A DNA stretch of 64,000 nucleotides from an uncultured Lachnospiraceae bacterium (lineage in GTDB: Bacteria > Bacillota > Clostridia > Lachnospirales > Lachnospiraceae): positions 124,001 to 188,000 of the forward strand of contig CAKREB010000004.1 in assembly GCA_934317005.1 (NCBI GenBank), in the 5' to 3' direction. This document shows positions 51,973 through 60,506 of the stretch, piece after piece. The stretch's first letter is position 1, and every line of letters starts with the position of its first letter. Under the pieces are notes generated by a model that ran no database searches, had not been told where the DNA came from, and was given only the letters and a program-made list of their open reading frames with translations. The position numbers were made by a program, and so were the translations under genes.

Positions 51973-52767
51973 ATGAAAACAATTCTTGTTGAGGAGAGTT
52001 TGAAGGTAGCAGGCACATTTGAAGCAATGGTACAGCAGATACCGGAAGTGCATATGATCGGCAGCTTTCAGAATGACTGGAGTGTGCTGCGCTTTATGGA
52101 ACACAACGCAGTAGATCTGGTGGTGGTTGAAGCTGATGCAAAAAAAGCGGACGGCATGTTTTTAGCAAAATATTTGCGAAAACAGTATCCTGATGTGATG
52201 GTGATTGTCATTTCGGATACAGCTGATTATGCGATGGAAGCGTTTCAGATTCATGCAGCGGCATATCTGTTAAAGCCATATACGAAAGAAGAGTTTGCGT
52301 ATGCGGTTGACTCAGCGTGTCTTTTATCCAAGCGGAAAAAGAAAGGTGTTTTTGTTAAGACATTTGGACATTTTGATGTATTTGTCAACAATACGCCTAT
52401 TATGTTTCGAAGCGGAAAGGCGAAGGAGCTTTTGGCACTGTTAGTGGACAGGCAGGGAGGCACGGTCAGTACAGACCAGATTATCTGTGCGTTGTGGGAG
52501 GAACGTCCTAACGATGAAGCAACGCAGAGCCTGTGCAGTAAGGTCTGTAAGGGACTGTACAGGGAATTGACAGAATATGGCATTCAGGATATGTTTGTCA
52601 CCAATCATGGAAGCAGAAGGGTAAATGTTGATCTGTTTGAGTGCGATCTGTATCAGTTTCTGGAAGGAAAAGAGCATGCCAGACGTCAGTTTGTGGGAGA
52701 TTATCTGTTAGACTACAGCTGGGCAGAGGAACGTATGGGACAGTTGAATCATTATCTGCTTTCTTAA
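51973..52767 (+). CDS. Atypical response regulator, Glu in place of phospho-acceptor Asp
   Basis: 264 residues. N-terminal receiver fold (1-118): acidic pair E7-E8 (ILVEES), then DLVVVEADAKKADG where the usual Asp is E53, Ser/Thr region VIVISDT, and Lys101 in YLLKPYT. Glu at the acceptor position can mimic the phosphorylated state. The C-terminal domain (about 128-264) is a winged helix of the SARP/BTAD-like type (FGHFDVFVNNTPIMFRSGKA; KELLALLVDRQGGTVSTDQI; SKVCKGLYRELTEYGI), as seen in LytTR-free regulators of Lachnospiraceae. Own consensus promoter. No kinase neighbours. It is probably a constitutively active or ligand-controlled regulator. Confidence 0.8.
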   Translation: MKTILVEESLKVAGTFEAMVQQIPEVHMIGSFQNDWSVLRFMEHNAVDLVVVEADAKKADGMFLAKYLRKQYPDVMVIVISDTADYAMEAFQIHAAAYLLKPYTKEEFAYAVDSACLLSKRKKKGVFVKTFGHFDVFVNNTPIMFRSGKAKELLALLVDRQGGTVSTDQIICALWEERPNDEATQSLCSKVCKGLYRELTEYGIQDMFVTNHGSRRVNVDLFECDLYQFLEGKEHARRQFVGDYLLDYSWAEERMGQLNHYLLS

Positions 52768-53049
52768 ACTATGAAGGATACATAATATACAGAGATGTAT
52801 GCTTTGATTAAATGTTAAAAACAGGCGAAATGTGAGTGCAAATGAGGAAGAAAAACATTGTTTTCGGCATTATAAGGTCTTTTTTTGGAAAAATAATATC
52901 GAAATTCCATCTGAATTCCATTTCACTTCCGTTATTGTTCCATGAACAGGGATATAATAGAAAAAAAGTTGCAAGAAATTGCAATATGCGCTCAAAAGGC
53001 GCAATAGTATAAAAGGGTGATGCTGCGAGAGCAGCAGAAGGGAGGAAAA

Positions 53050-53904
53050 ATGAATACAGTTGGGATGCGGGTGATTATCGCAGACAATAATTTACAGGAT
53101 CGAGAAAGCAAGCAAAAAACAATGGCAAGTATGGGGATGGAAGTGATCTTAGCGACCGGAAACGGGAGTAAGGCACTGGAAGCAATACGTTCAGAAAAAC
53201 CGGATATTGTGGTAATGGACATGATTCTGCCGGGGATTGACGGGATTGGTATTTTAGAGGAGATCAATCAGGCAGACTACATATTAAAAAAGCCAATCTT
53301 TATTATTGAAACAGCATTGCGAATGGAAAATCTTGTAGATGAAGCGATACAGGCCGGTGCGGATTATTATATGATGAAGCCCGTTTCCAATACGATGCTT
53401 ATTAAGCGGATGGCACAACTGATGCACAAAAATGATGCAGAAAAAACAAAGATGCAGACGGTCGTTTGCAATGAAATACCAAAGGAGAGAGAAAAAGAGA
53501 ATAAAGAGCACAGAAATATGTCAGAGGGATGTTCTTTTTGCGGAGATTTGGAGATTGATGTAACCAATATCCTGTTAGAGATAGGCATTCCGGCACATAT
53601 TAAGGGGTATCAATATATCAGGGAAGGTATTGTAATGGCGTTTTATGACAGAAATATGCTGCATTATATTACTAAATTTCTGTATCCTGCGATCGCTAAG
53701 AAGTACAAGACAACAGCAAGTAGTGTAGAACGTACCATCCGTCATGCGATTGAAGTGGCATGGCGCCGGGGAAATATTGATACCTTAGAGGAAGTATTTG
53801 GTAATACCGTCTGCGCCGGAAAGGGAAAGCCGACCAATTCAGAATTTATGGCACTTTTAACGGACAAGCTTCGTCTGGAATACCGTGCGCGCAGTGCATC
53901 ATAA
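53050..53904 (+). CDS. spo0A: Sporulation master regulator Spo0A
   Basis: 284-residue response regulator controlling entry into sporulation. Receiver (1-125): ADNN, phospho-acceptor D57 in IVVMDMILPGIDG, YMMKPVS with Lys. The linker is charged. The C-terminal Spo0A DNA-binding domain (about 165-280) is diagnostic: EIGIPAHIKGYQYIREGI, and the recognition helix region TTASSVERTIRHAIEVAWRRGN. Start ATG 53050 after GGAGGAAAA; the 53017 frame start is too far upstream. Its presence implies sporulation capacity or ancestry. The upstream 240 bases hold a TATAAT at about 52952 and ATTCCAT direct repeats. Confidence 0.95.
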   Translation: MNTVGMRVIIADNNLQDRESKQKTMASMGMEVILATGNGSKALEAIRSEKPDIVVMDMILPGIDGIGILEEINQADYILKKPIFIIETALRMENLVDEAIQAGADYYMMKPVSNTMLIKRMAQLMHKNDAEKTKMQTVVCNEIPKEREKENKEHRNMSEGCSFCGDLEIDVTNILLEIGIPAHIKGYQYIREGIVMAFYDRNMLHYITKFLYPAIAKKYKTTASSVERTIRHAIEVAWRRGNIDTLEEVFGNTVCAGKGKPTNSEFMALLTDKLRLEYRARSAS

Positions 53905-53936
53905 AAGCATTTGAGGCAGAAGATCTTTTGGAAGAA

Positions 53937-53995
53937 AACTTGACGCTAATTCTTATTTCATGTATTATGGTAAATGTTGGCGTCAAGTTATTTTT
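53937..53995 (+). terminator. Terminator of spo0A
   Basis: AACTTGACGC / GCGTCAAGTT (53937-53946 / 53980-53989) with a large loop, followed by ATTTTTG. Confidence 0.75.
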
Positions 53996-54006
53996 GTCTA
54001 TAGGGT

Positions 54007-54020
54007 GTATACATGCATAC
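54007..54020 (+). promoter_or_regulatory. Palindromic operator candidate upstream of gltA
   Basis: GTATACATGCATAC, 57 bases before the citrate synthase start. It matches the gdhA upstream palindrome at 12 of 14 positions. Confidence 0.45.
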
Positions 54021-54076
54021 AATCATACAGGAATGAATTTGATGCGCGCATTGAATGAGATAGAGGAGGGATCGTC

Positions 54077-55456
54077 ATGGGAACTGACACAATGATGTCG
54101 TTAGGTGATGTCTTAAATAATAAATTTGATGAATTGGTAGAAAACTGTATGCAGTCCGGAGCAATTGATCTGAATCTGTATCAGGAATACGATGTAAAGA
54201 GAGGCTTGCGTGACAGCACAGGTAAAGGTGTTCTGACCGGTTTAACAGAGATTTCGGATGTCAGTGGTTATAAGATCGTGCAGGGTGTGAAGGAACCTGC
54301 AGATGGTGAGTTATACTATCAGGGATATGATGTCAAGAAATTAGTGGGTGCATCATTAAAGAAGAGATTTGCTTTTGAAGAAGCAACATACCTCCTTTTG
54401 TTTGGAAAACTGCCAACCAAAGAGCAGTTAAAGACATTTGTAGAGATTATCAGCAGTCTGCAGGAATTGTCCGGTCAGTTCGTCAGAGATGTTATCATGA
54501 AGGCACCAAGTCCTAACCTGATGAATGGTCTGCAAAAGAGTGTACTGACCTTATACTCATATGACGAGAATCCGGATGATATCTCTGTACCGAATGTACT
54601 TCGTCAGTCACTGCAGTTAGTGGCAAAGCTTCCTCTGATCGCAGTGTATAACTATCATGCATATCGTCATTTTCATTTCTTTGACAGCCTGGTGATCAAG
54701 CCTGCCAAACCGGAATATTCTACAGCGGAAAATATTTTACATATGCTTCGACCGGATGGAGAATTTACAGAGTTAGAAGCCAGAGTACTAGACGCAGCGT
54801 TAGTGCTTCATGCAGAGCATGGTGGTGGTAACAACTCTACATTTACCAATCATGTAGTTACTTCGTCAGGTACAGATACATATTCGGCTGTGGCAGCATC
54901 CATTGCCTCACTGAAAGGTCCTCGCCATGGTGGTGCTAATCTGAAGGTACAGCAGATGATCCGTGATCTGCACGACAAATGTGGAAAGACACCAAACGAA
55001 GCGCAGATACGTGATTATTTACAGAAGGTATTAAAGAAAGAAGCGTTTGATGGCTCAGGACTTATCTATGGTATGGGACATGCGGTTTATACGCTTTCCG
55101 ATCCGCGTGAGGTAGTGTTAAAGGAATTTGCAAGAAAGCTTGCTGTTACAAAGGGCATGGAAGACGAGTTCTCCGTATACAATACGGTAGAGAAGGTAGC
55201 AGCGGAGCTGATCATGAGTCGTTCACATGTGATGAAGCCTGTCTGTGCAAATGTTGATTTTTACAGTGGACTTACTTATACGATGCTTGGCATTCCTGAG
55301 GAACTGTTTACTCCTCTTTTTGCTATTTCGCGTATCGCAGGATGGAGTGCACATCGCTTAGAAGAGCTGGTAAACAGAGGCAAGATTATTCGTCCGGCAT
55401 ATAAGTATGTAGGAAAGCATAAGGAATATCCGGAAGAATATTCTATTGAAGAATAA
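54077..55456 (+). CDS. gltA: Citrate synthase
   Basis: 459-residue enzyme condensing oxaloacetate and acetyl-CoA to citrate. Active-site elements are LHAEHGGGNNSTFTNHVV (His), SLKGPRHGGAN, YGMGHAVYTLSDPR (His) and ANVDFYSGLTYTMLGIP (Asp). An N-terminal extension of about 50 residues is typical of the clostridial form. In anaerobes this enzyme begins the oxidative branch toward 2-oxoglutarate and glutamate, which links it to gdhA. Strong GAGGAGGGATCGTC ribosome binding site. Aconitase and isocitrate dehydrogenase genes are not adjacent. Confidence 0.95.
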   Translation: MGTDTMMSLGDVLNNKFDELVENCMQSGAIDLNLYQEYDVKRGLRDSTGKGVLTGLTEISDVSGYKIVQGVKEPADGELYYQGYDVKKLVGASLKKRFAFEEATYLLLFGKLPTKEQLKTFVEIISSLQELSGQFVRDVIMKAPSPNLMNGLQKSVLTLYSYDENPDDISVPNVLRQSLQLVAKLPLIAVYNYHAYRHFHFFDSLVIKPAKPEYSTAENILHMLRPDGEFTELEARVLDAALVLHAEHGGGNNSTFTNHVVTSSGTDTYSAVAASIASLKGPRHGGANLKVQQMIRDLHDKCGKTPNEAQIRDYLQKVLKKEAFDGSGLIYGMGHAVYTLSDPREVVLKEFARKLAVTKGMEDEFSVYNTVEKVAAELIMSRSHVMKPVCANVDFYSGLTYTMLGIPEELFTPLFAISRIAGWSAHRLEELVNRGKIIRPAYKYVGKHKEYPEEYSIEE

Positions 55457-55476
55457 TTGAAAAAATTTCTCACTTC

Positions 55477-55557
55477 GTGATGAAGCAGTGTATTTTTTGA
55501 GAATCAGGCGTTTTGTTCTGAGAACACAAAGTATACACAGTTTCATCACTTTTTTTT
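55477..55557 (+). terminator. Terminator of gltA
   Basis: 17-bp stem with two mismatches (GTGATGAAGCAGTGTAT against ATACACAGTTTCATCAC; 55477-55493 / 55533-55549) and eight T. Confidence 0.8.
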
Positions 55558-55585
55558 AATCTTTGTATTTTATAGTAGTATTAAG

Positions 55586-55660
55586 GTATCAAAAGGACTT
55601 TCCTGCTTTGACGAAGTCTGAATAGATTTCCAACTTTTGATACTCTGATCTTATGGAAGA
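55586..55660 (+). repeat. Dispersed intergenic repeat, copy d (hairpin form)
   Basis: GTATCAAAAG (55586) and CTTTTGATAC (55634) form a 10-bp terminal inverted repeat around a TGACGAAG core; TGATCTTATGGAAG follows. It is a diverged relative of copies a-c. Confidence 0.55.
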
Positions 55661-55719
55661 TAAAAAGAAGCTGTTTAAAGTGTGAAAGGATATATTATTT
55701 GAAAGGAATGGTGATTGCG

Positions 55720-56421
55720 ATGAGAAAGAAAATAGCAAAACTAACAGTAGGAGCTTTGATGGCAGGTTTGTTGCTGACAGGATGTGGAAGTTCTACGGGC
55801 ACATCTGATTCATCGGATATTGTGTCGTCTGTAGCAGGAAGCTCTGAAGAATTAAAAAATGATAACATTGTCTTTGCAAAGGTTACGAAAGTAAGCGGTA
55901 AGGATATCACATGTGAGATTCTTGAGAGGGATGAGAGCACCAAACCGGAGGGAAGTGCTAAACCGGATGGAGAAGCCCCTGCACAGCCTGAGGGAAGCGC
56001 TAAACCGGATGGAGAAGCCCCTGCACAGCCTGAGGGAAGCGCTAAGCCTGAGGGAGAAGCCCCTGCACAGCCTGAGGGAAGTGCTAAACCGGATGGAAAT
56101 GCACCGGCACAGGGCGGACACGGTGATGGTATGAGGGGCTTTCAGTCAACGGGTGAAACCAAGACAGTTACAGTAGATGACAGTATAAAAATATGTTATG
56201 TAGAACAGCAGGGAGGAACGTCAGAAGCATCCCTGTCAGATATCTCAGAGGGAACGATGATACAGCTGCAGTATTCGGATGAAAAAAAGCTGGTAGAAAT
56301 TTCCATTCCAAAGTTTACAGACAGATCAGATAAGCAGAAAGCATCTAAGGATATGGAAAGTAAGACGAATAGCAGCACTTCCGGTGATAGCACGGATGCG
56401 AACACGGCATCATCGAATTAA
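55720..56421 (+). CDS. Lipoprotein with Pro/Glu/Gly/Ala repeats
   Basis: 233-residue exported lipoprotein. The signal ends in lipobox LLLTGC (Cys21). A short folded segment follows (about 50-70; IVFAKVTKVSGKDITCEILE). Then come four 14-residue repeats (about 76-131, PEGSAKPDGEAPAQ), then a second segment with strands (TKTVTVDDSIKICYVEQ; MIQLQYSDEKKLVEISIP) and a Ser/Thr-rich tail. The flanking segments together look like one beta-domain split by the repeat insert. Function not recognised. Start ATG 55720 after GGTGATTGCG. Confidence 0.7.
   Translation: MRKKIAKLTVGALMAGLLLTGCGSSTGTSDSSDIVSSVAGSSEELKNDNIVFAKVTKVSGKDITCEILERDESTKPEGSAKPDGEAPAQPEGSAKPDGEAPAQPEGSAKPEGEAPAQPEGSAKPDGNAPAQGGHGDGMRGFQSTGETKTVTVDDSIKICYVEQQGGTSEASLSDISEGTMIQLQYSDEKKLVEISIPKFTDRSDKQKASKDMESKTNSSTSGDSTDANTASSN
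55945..56112 (+). repeat. Four 42-bp tandem repeats
   Basis: Four in-frame units (55945-55986, 55987-56028, 56029-56070, 56071-56112), the middle ones almost identical at DNA level. Confidence 0.9.
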
Positions 56422-56542
56422 AATGTGAAAAACAGAATAATTTATAAAAAGAAAGCCATACTAATTTCGTAAGATTAAGAGGATTCTTGTTGTAATCTGT
56501 CGCAGTACAGCTTGCAGTGGGATATCCTGAAAACAGAAAGGT

Positions 56543-56950
56543 ATGGTGAGTGATTTGAAGAAAAAATATCTTGTGCTTGCTATGGCATCTTGTCTGTCAC
56601 TTATGGTTTTTACAGGATGCGGCAATAAGAATGGTAACAATGACATGGACAATGCAACATCAGCACCGAAAACAGAGGAAGCAACTGCTTCACCGGAAGC
56701 TACGGATGGCGTAATGGACGATGTGGAAGACGGTGTGGATGATGTGATTGACGGCGCAGAGGATGCCGTAGACGATGCAGTAAATGGTACGGAAGATGCG
56801 GTAGATGATGTGACCGGAAATGACAACAACACAAATAATGCAGACGATGCAAATAACAACAGCACGAATAAGAATACTAACGGCAAAAACAGTAAAGACA
56901 ACAATAATTCTGTTACAAATGGTAATAAAAACCAGAAAAAAGCCCGGTAG
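56543..56950 (+). CDS. Small Asp/Asn-rich lipoprotein
   Basis: 135 residues. The signal has lipobox MVFTGC. The mature part is low complexity: acidic VxDA/VDD repeats (about 55-92, DDVEDGVDDVIDGAEDAVDD) then an Asn/Lys-rich tail. The acidic stretch has a seven-residue rhythm that could be a helix. A TTG at 56555 (after GGTGAGTGAT) gives a more compact signal peptide and may be the true start. It resembles surface-exposed, possibly cation-binding lipoproteins. No family recognised. Confidence 0.65.
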   Translation: MVSDLKKKYLVLAMASCLSLMVFTGCGNKNGNNDMDNATSAPKTEEATASPEATDGVMDDVEDGVDDVIDGAEDAVDDAVNGTEDAVDDVTGNDNNTNNADDANNNSTNKNTNGKNSKDNNNSVTNGNKNQKKAR

Positions 56951-57009
56951 CAGCAAAGTTACACAAGAATGGTGTGGCAACGAAATATCGGATAGAAAAA
57001 TATCGGATA

Positions 57010-57068
57010 AAAAAACTCCCCTTCACAGTCAGGAAAAGAAACTTCCTGCTCTTGAAAGGGAGTTTTTC
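57010..57068. terminator. Compound bidirectional terminator
   Basis: AAAAACTCCC / GGGAGTTTTT outer stem, TTCA/TTGAA and CAGGAA / TTCCTG inner stems. It serves the lipoprotein gene (rightward) and the HAD-GNAT gene (leftward). Two ATATCGGATA direct repeats lie just before it (56985-57009). Confidence 0.8.
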
Positions 57069-57145
57069 TGAAGTAGAAAAAATTTCATATAGTAGTGGTG
57101 CACCGATAAGAATCACTTTGTTTATGTACAGTCTGCTTTATCATC

Positions 57146-58324
57146 CTATAGGCTGATAGCGTAAAGTACACAAGGCCGTTCCTTATAGTCAATTTCTTTT
57201 TCTAAGGTCATATTCAGATTCGTTGCAGTGCGGATAGAGCGGGTATTTTCTTTGTCAATCACGGCAACGATCCGTTTGATGTCAAGTTGTTCTTTTGCGT
57301 AAGCAAAGACAGCGCGGCAGCATTCCAAAGCATATCCGTATCCCCAGTACTTTGTGTCCAAAAGATAGGACAGAGTAATCTCTTCTTTGCCGTCAACTGT
57401 CAGATTTTCAAGACCGCACTTGCCAATCAGCTTTTTAGAGGTTTTGCTAAAGACACCCCAGACACCGTATCCATAAAAGGAATAGACATTTCGGATATAA
57501 GCAAGCTGTTTTTCCATCTCTACAGCAAGGTAATCATCGATATCCGGAATAAATTTGCGGACATCCGGATCCTGATAGATGGAATAAATCGCCTTAATAT
57601 CATCCGGTGCCAATTCGCGGATCAGCAGGCGTTTCGTGTCAGCAATCGTAACAGGAGTCCCAAGACTGCGCGCCAGTACGTGGTGAAAGAAACGCTCATC
57701 GATTCCTTCAAAGGATTCCAGTAAGACATCTGCTTTAGAAAGATCCTGCTTGCCGGAGTGAAGATTAACATATCCGACACAGGTAAGACCGGCAGCTTTT
57801 GCAGCAAGACATCCGTTGCAGGAATCCTCTATTACGATTGTTTCTTTTGGACTACAGCCCATTTCTTTTAAGGCAAGCTCAAAGGTATCCGGTGCCGGCT
57901 TTGGATGCTTTACATGACCGCTGGAAATAAGCTTATCAAAATATTTTTTGACCTTTAAGGTCTTTACAACATGCTCTATCTCAGATGGGGAAGAGGAAGA
58001 AGCAATCGCAAGGCGGATACCGGCCCGGTATAAGGTCTGGATCAGTTCAACCACACCGGGAAGCACCTGATATCCTTCTTCTTTCAGCAGTATTTTTTTC
58101 TCTTCGTTAAGTTCTAACAGAAGCTCATCTGCAGACACAGGCATATCAAACTCTCTGATGGTGCTTTCTGCCATGTTTTTGGTGGAACTTCCAATAAAGC
58201 TTTTACAATAGCTAAGATCCACCGGAAGATTATATTTTGCAAAAACCCGTAGTGCAGCACGGGCATGCTGTGGTTCACTGTCGATGATTACTCCATCCAT
58301 ATCAAAAATAACTGACTTTAACAT
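57146..58324 (-). CDS. HAD hydrolase - GNAT acetyltransferase fusion
   Basis: 392-residue two-domain protein. The N-terminal half (1-215) is a HAD hydrolase of the beta-phosphoglucomutase-like type: FDMDGVIIDSEP (motif I), IASSSSPSEIEHV (motif II), KPAPDTFELAL (Lys) and VIEDSCNGCLAAKAAG (motif IV). The C-terminal half (about 220-390) is a GNAT N-acetyltransferase (RLLIRELAPDDIKAIYSIYQ; LDTKYWGYGYALECCRAVF; acetyl-CoA loop region; IDKENTRSIRTATNLNM) like ribosomal-protein acetyltransferases. The reading frame runs on upstream, but the true start is at 58324, after CAAAGGAGGGAGAATT. Substrates unknown. Confidence 0.88.
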   Translation of the reverse strand: MLKSVIFDMDGVIIDSEPQHARAALRVFAKYNLPVDLSYCKSFIGSSTKNMAESTIREFDMPVSADELLLELNEEKKILLKEEGYQVLPGVVELIQTLYRAGIRLAIASSSSPSEIEHVVKTLKVKKYFDKLISSGHVKHPKPAPDTFELALKEMGCSPKETIVIEDSCNGCLAAKAAGLTCVGYVNLHSGKQDLSKADVLLESFEGIDERFFHHVLARSLGTPVTIADTKRLLIRELAPDDIKAIYSIYQDPDVRKFIPDIDDYLAVEMEKQLAYIRNVYSFYGYGVWGVFSKTSKKLIGKCGLENLTVDGKEEITLSYLLDTKYWGYGYALECCRAVFAYAKEQLDIKRIVAVIDKENTRSIRTATNLNMTLEKEIDYKERPCVLYAISL

Positions 58325-58601
58325 AATTCTCCCTCCTTTGTGCACTTTGGCATTTGAAAATATCTTTTGAATTAAAATCTGTATTAAAGATAAATATGTT
58401 CTTAAAAAAGCTTTTTTTACTAACTTTAGTATAGCAAAGAATGAGGCAAAGGAAAAGTGACAGAGCGAAAAAGGGGATAGGTTTTTAGAAGGTTTTTTGA
58501 TATAATAAAAAGGGAGTTGTCTGCATATGTGCTGTGTTAGTATCATCAGGATACAGTTCGTGTGCAGAAGGAAAATAAAAAAGAAAGAGAAGGAAAAAAT
58601 T

Positions 58602-59840
58602 ATGGCAGTAGTAAAACCATTTGTGGCAGTCAGACCGGAAAAAACATATGCAAAACGCGTAGCGGCTTTGCCATATGATGTATATAACCGCAAGGAAGCG
58701 AAAGAAGTTGTAGCAAAGGAAGAGTTATCATTTTTAAAAATTGACCGGGCGGAAACACAGTTTCCGGATACGGTTGATGCATATGATCTATGTGTTTATG
58801 AAAAGGCAAAAGAAATCTATCAGCAGATGAAAAAAGAAAATATTTTTATCACGGATGATAGGCGCTGCTATTATATTTATCAGTTGACGATGAATGGAAG
58901 AAAGCAGACAGGACTGGTTGCCTGTGCCAGTGTGGATGATTATATGAACAATGTGATTAAAAAGCATGAAAATACAAGAGAAGAAAAGGAACAGGACAGA
59001 ATCCGTCATGTAGATACCATGAGTGCGCAGACAGGCCCGATCTTTTTGGCGTACCGTTCACAGAAAAGTATTAATGATGTCGTAGATCATGTAATGCAGA
59101 CAAGCAGTCCGCTATATGATTTTGTGGCAGAAGACGGGATTGGACATACTGTATGGAAGATTGAAGATGCACAGGAGATCGAAACAATCTGTCAGGCATT
59201 TGAACAGATTTCGGATATCTATATAGCAGATGGACATCATAGAGCGGCATCCGCAGTAAAGGTCAGTTTGAAACGAAGAAAAGAGAATCCGAAATTTAAC
59301 GGAGAGGAAGAATTTAATTACTTTTTGTCTGTGCTTTTTCCGGATGATCAGCTTATGATCATGGACTATAACCGTTGCGTCAAAGATCTGAACGGATTAT
59401 CAAAAGAGGAATTTTTAGACAAGGTACGTGAAAACTTTTCGGTACAAAAGCTTGACAAGGCAGAGCATCCGAAGAAAAAGGGACAGATTACGATGTATCT
59501 GGAAAAAGAGTGGTATCTGTTAGAAATCTCAGATGAGTTAAAGAAGATTACGGATGCCGTAGATTCGCTTGATGTGTCACTTTTGCAGGAGTATCTGTTG
59601 CATCCGGTACTGGGAATACAGGATCCGCGTACCGATGACCGCATTGATTTTGTAGGAGGAATCCGTGGTCTGGGGGAATTAGAAAAGCGCGCAGACAGCG
59701 ACATGAAAGTAGCATTTGCCATGTATCCGACATCAATTGGCGAGCTTTTTGCAGTAGCAGATGCAGGACTTTTGATGCCACCGAAGTCAACCTGGTTTGA
59801 ACCAAAGCTTCGCAGTGGATTGTTTGTACATGAGATTTAG
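58602..59840 (+). CDS. DUF1015 family protein
   Basis: 412-residue cytosolic protein of the DUF1015 family (begins AVVKPFVAVRPEKTYAKRVAALPYDVYN, residues 2-29, the hallmark). Conserved internal blocks are YIYQLTMNGRKQTGLVACAS, HENTREEKEQDRIRHVD, IYIADGHHRAASA (His pair) and GGIRGLGELEKRA. Biochemistry is uncharacterised; the family is often linked with serine or sugar metabolism genes in Clostridia. Start ATG 58602 follows AGAAGGAAAAAATT; upstream codons from 58527 are not likely to be coding. It is followed closely by a DUF624 gene and glgB. Confidence 0.88.
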   Translation: MAVVKPFVAVRPEKTYAKRVAALPYDVYNRKEAKEVVAKEELSFLKIDRAETQFPDTVDAYDLCVYEKAKEIYQQMKKENIFITDDRRCYYIYQLTMNGRKQTGLVACASVDDYMNNVIKKHENTREEKEQDRIRHVDTMSAQTGPIFLAYRSQKSINDVVDHVMQTSSPLYDFVAEDGIGHTVWKIEDAQEIETICQAFEQISDIYIADGHHRAASAVKVSLKRRKENPKFNGEEEFNYFLSVLFPDDQLMIMDYNRCVKDLNGLSKEEFLDKVRENFSVQKLDKAEHPKKKGQITMYLEKEWYLLEISDELKKITDAVDSLDVSLLQEYLLHPVLGIQDPRTDDRIDFVGGIRGLGELEKRADSDMKVAFAMYPTSIGELFAVADAGLLMPPKSTWFEPKLRSGLFVHEI

Positions 59841-59864
59841 CAAGAAGGGGAAGTGAGAAAGCGT

Positions 59865-60506
59865 ATGAGCCGTATTTTAGCACCAGATAGTGGTTTTATG
59901 TTGTTTTTGTCCAAGTTATTCGATATATTGATCATTTCTCTGTTCTTTTTGGTATGCTGCATTCCGATCGTGACAATCGGGCCGGCATTTTGTGCATTAT
60001 ATGCATCGACGAGAAAGGTGATCGTAAAGCGCGAAGGATATGTAGCGAAAGAGTTTTTTCACTCTTTCCGGATCAATCTGGCGCAGGGAATCATTGCGTG
60101 GCTCATTCAGTTTCTGATCATGTTGTTGATGGGAATTAATATTTTTTATGTAGCGACAAGCTGGAAAAACATGGCAGGTGTGATTGCTGCAGGAGTATAT
60201 TTTGCAGTGCTTTGTATTATATTGATTCTTAGCGGATATCTGTTTCCGATATTGTCACGCTTTGAGTGTAAGGGGAAAAAGCTTATCAGCAGTGCAGCGA
60301 TGATGGCGGTTGCTCATCCGGCAGCGAGTGTGATGATACTTTTTCTGGAGATAATCTTTTATATTCTTCTGGTGACAAGCTATGCTATGTTTCCGTTGCT
60401 GCTTTTCTTACTTCCGGTGGGATATGCCGTGTTGCAGCAACGTATATTAGAGAAGATATTTGTGCAGTATATGGAGGATGAGAGTGATGGACAAGAAGCT
60501 GTATGA
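59865..60506 (+). CDS. DUF624 (YesL-like) membrane protein
   Basis: 213-residue integral membrane protein with about five helices. Its N-terminal pattern LFDILIISLFFLVCCIPIVTIGPAFCALYASTRKV matches the YesL/DUF624 family (residues about 20-55). YesL-type proteins are usually found beside carbohydrate transport and glycosidase genes and are of unproven function. Its 3' end overlaps the start of glgB by 20 bases, so the two are translationally coupled. The start chosen is ATG 59865; GTG 59853 is possible. Confidence 0.82.
   Translation: MSRILAPDSGFMLFLSKLFDILIISLFFLVCCIPIVTIGPAFCALYASTRKVIVKREGYVAKEFFHSFRINLAQGIIAWLIQFLIMLLMGINIFYVATSWKNMAGVIAAGVYFAVLCIILILSGYLFPILSRFECKGKKLISSAAMMAVAHPAASVMILFLEIIFYILLVTSYAMFPLLLFLLPVGYAVLQQRILEKIFVQYMEDESDGQEAV

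Noticed and set aside
57146..58693. N-terminal extension of the HAD-GNAT protein to 58693
   Set aside because: The upstream codons give a Phe/Ile/Leu-rich non-family sequence. The true start at 58324 has a strong ribosome binding site and begins the HAD motif.
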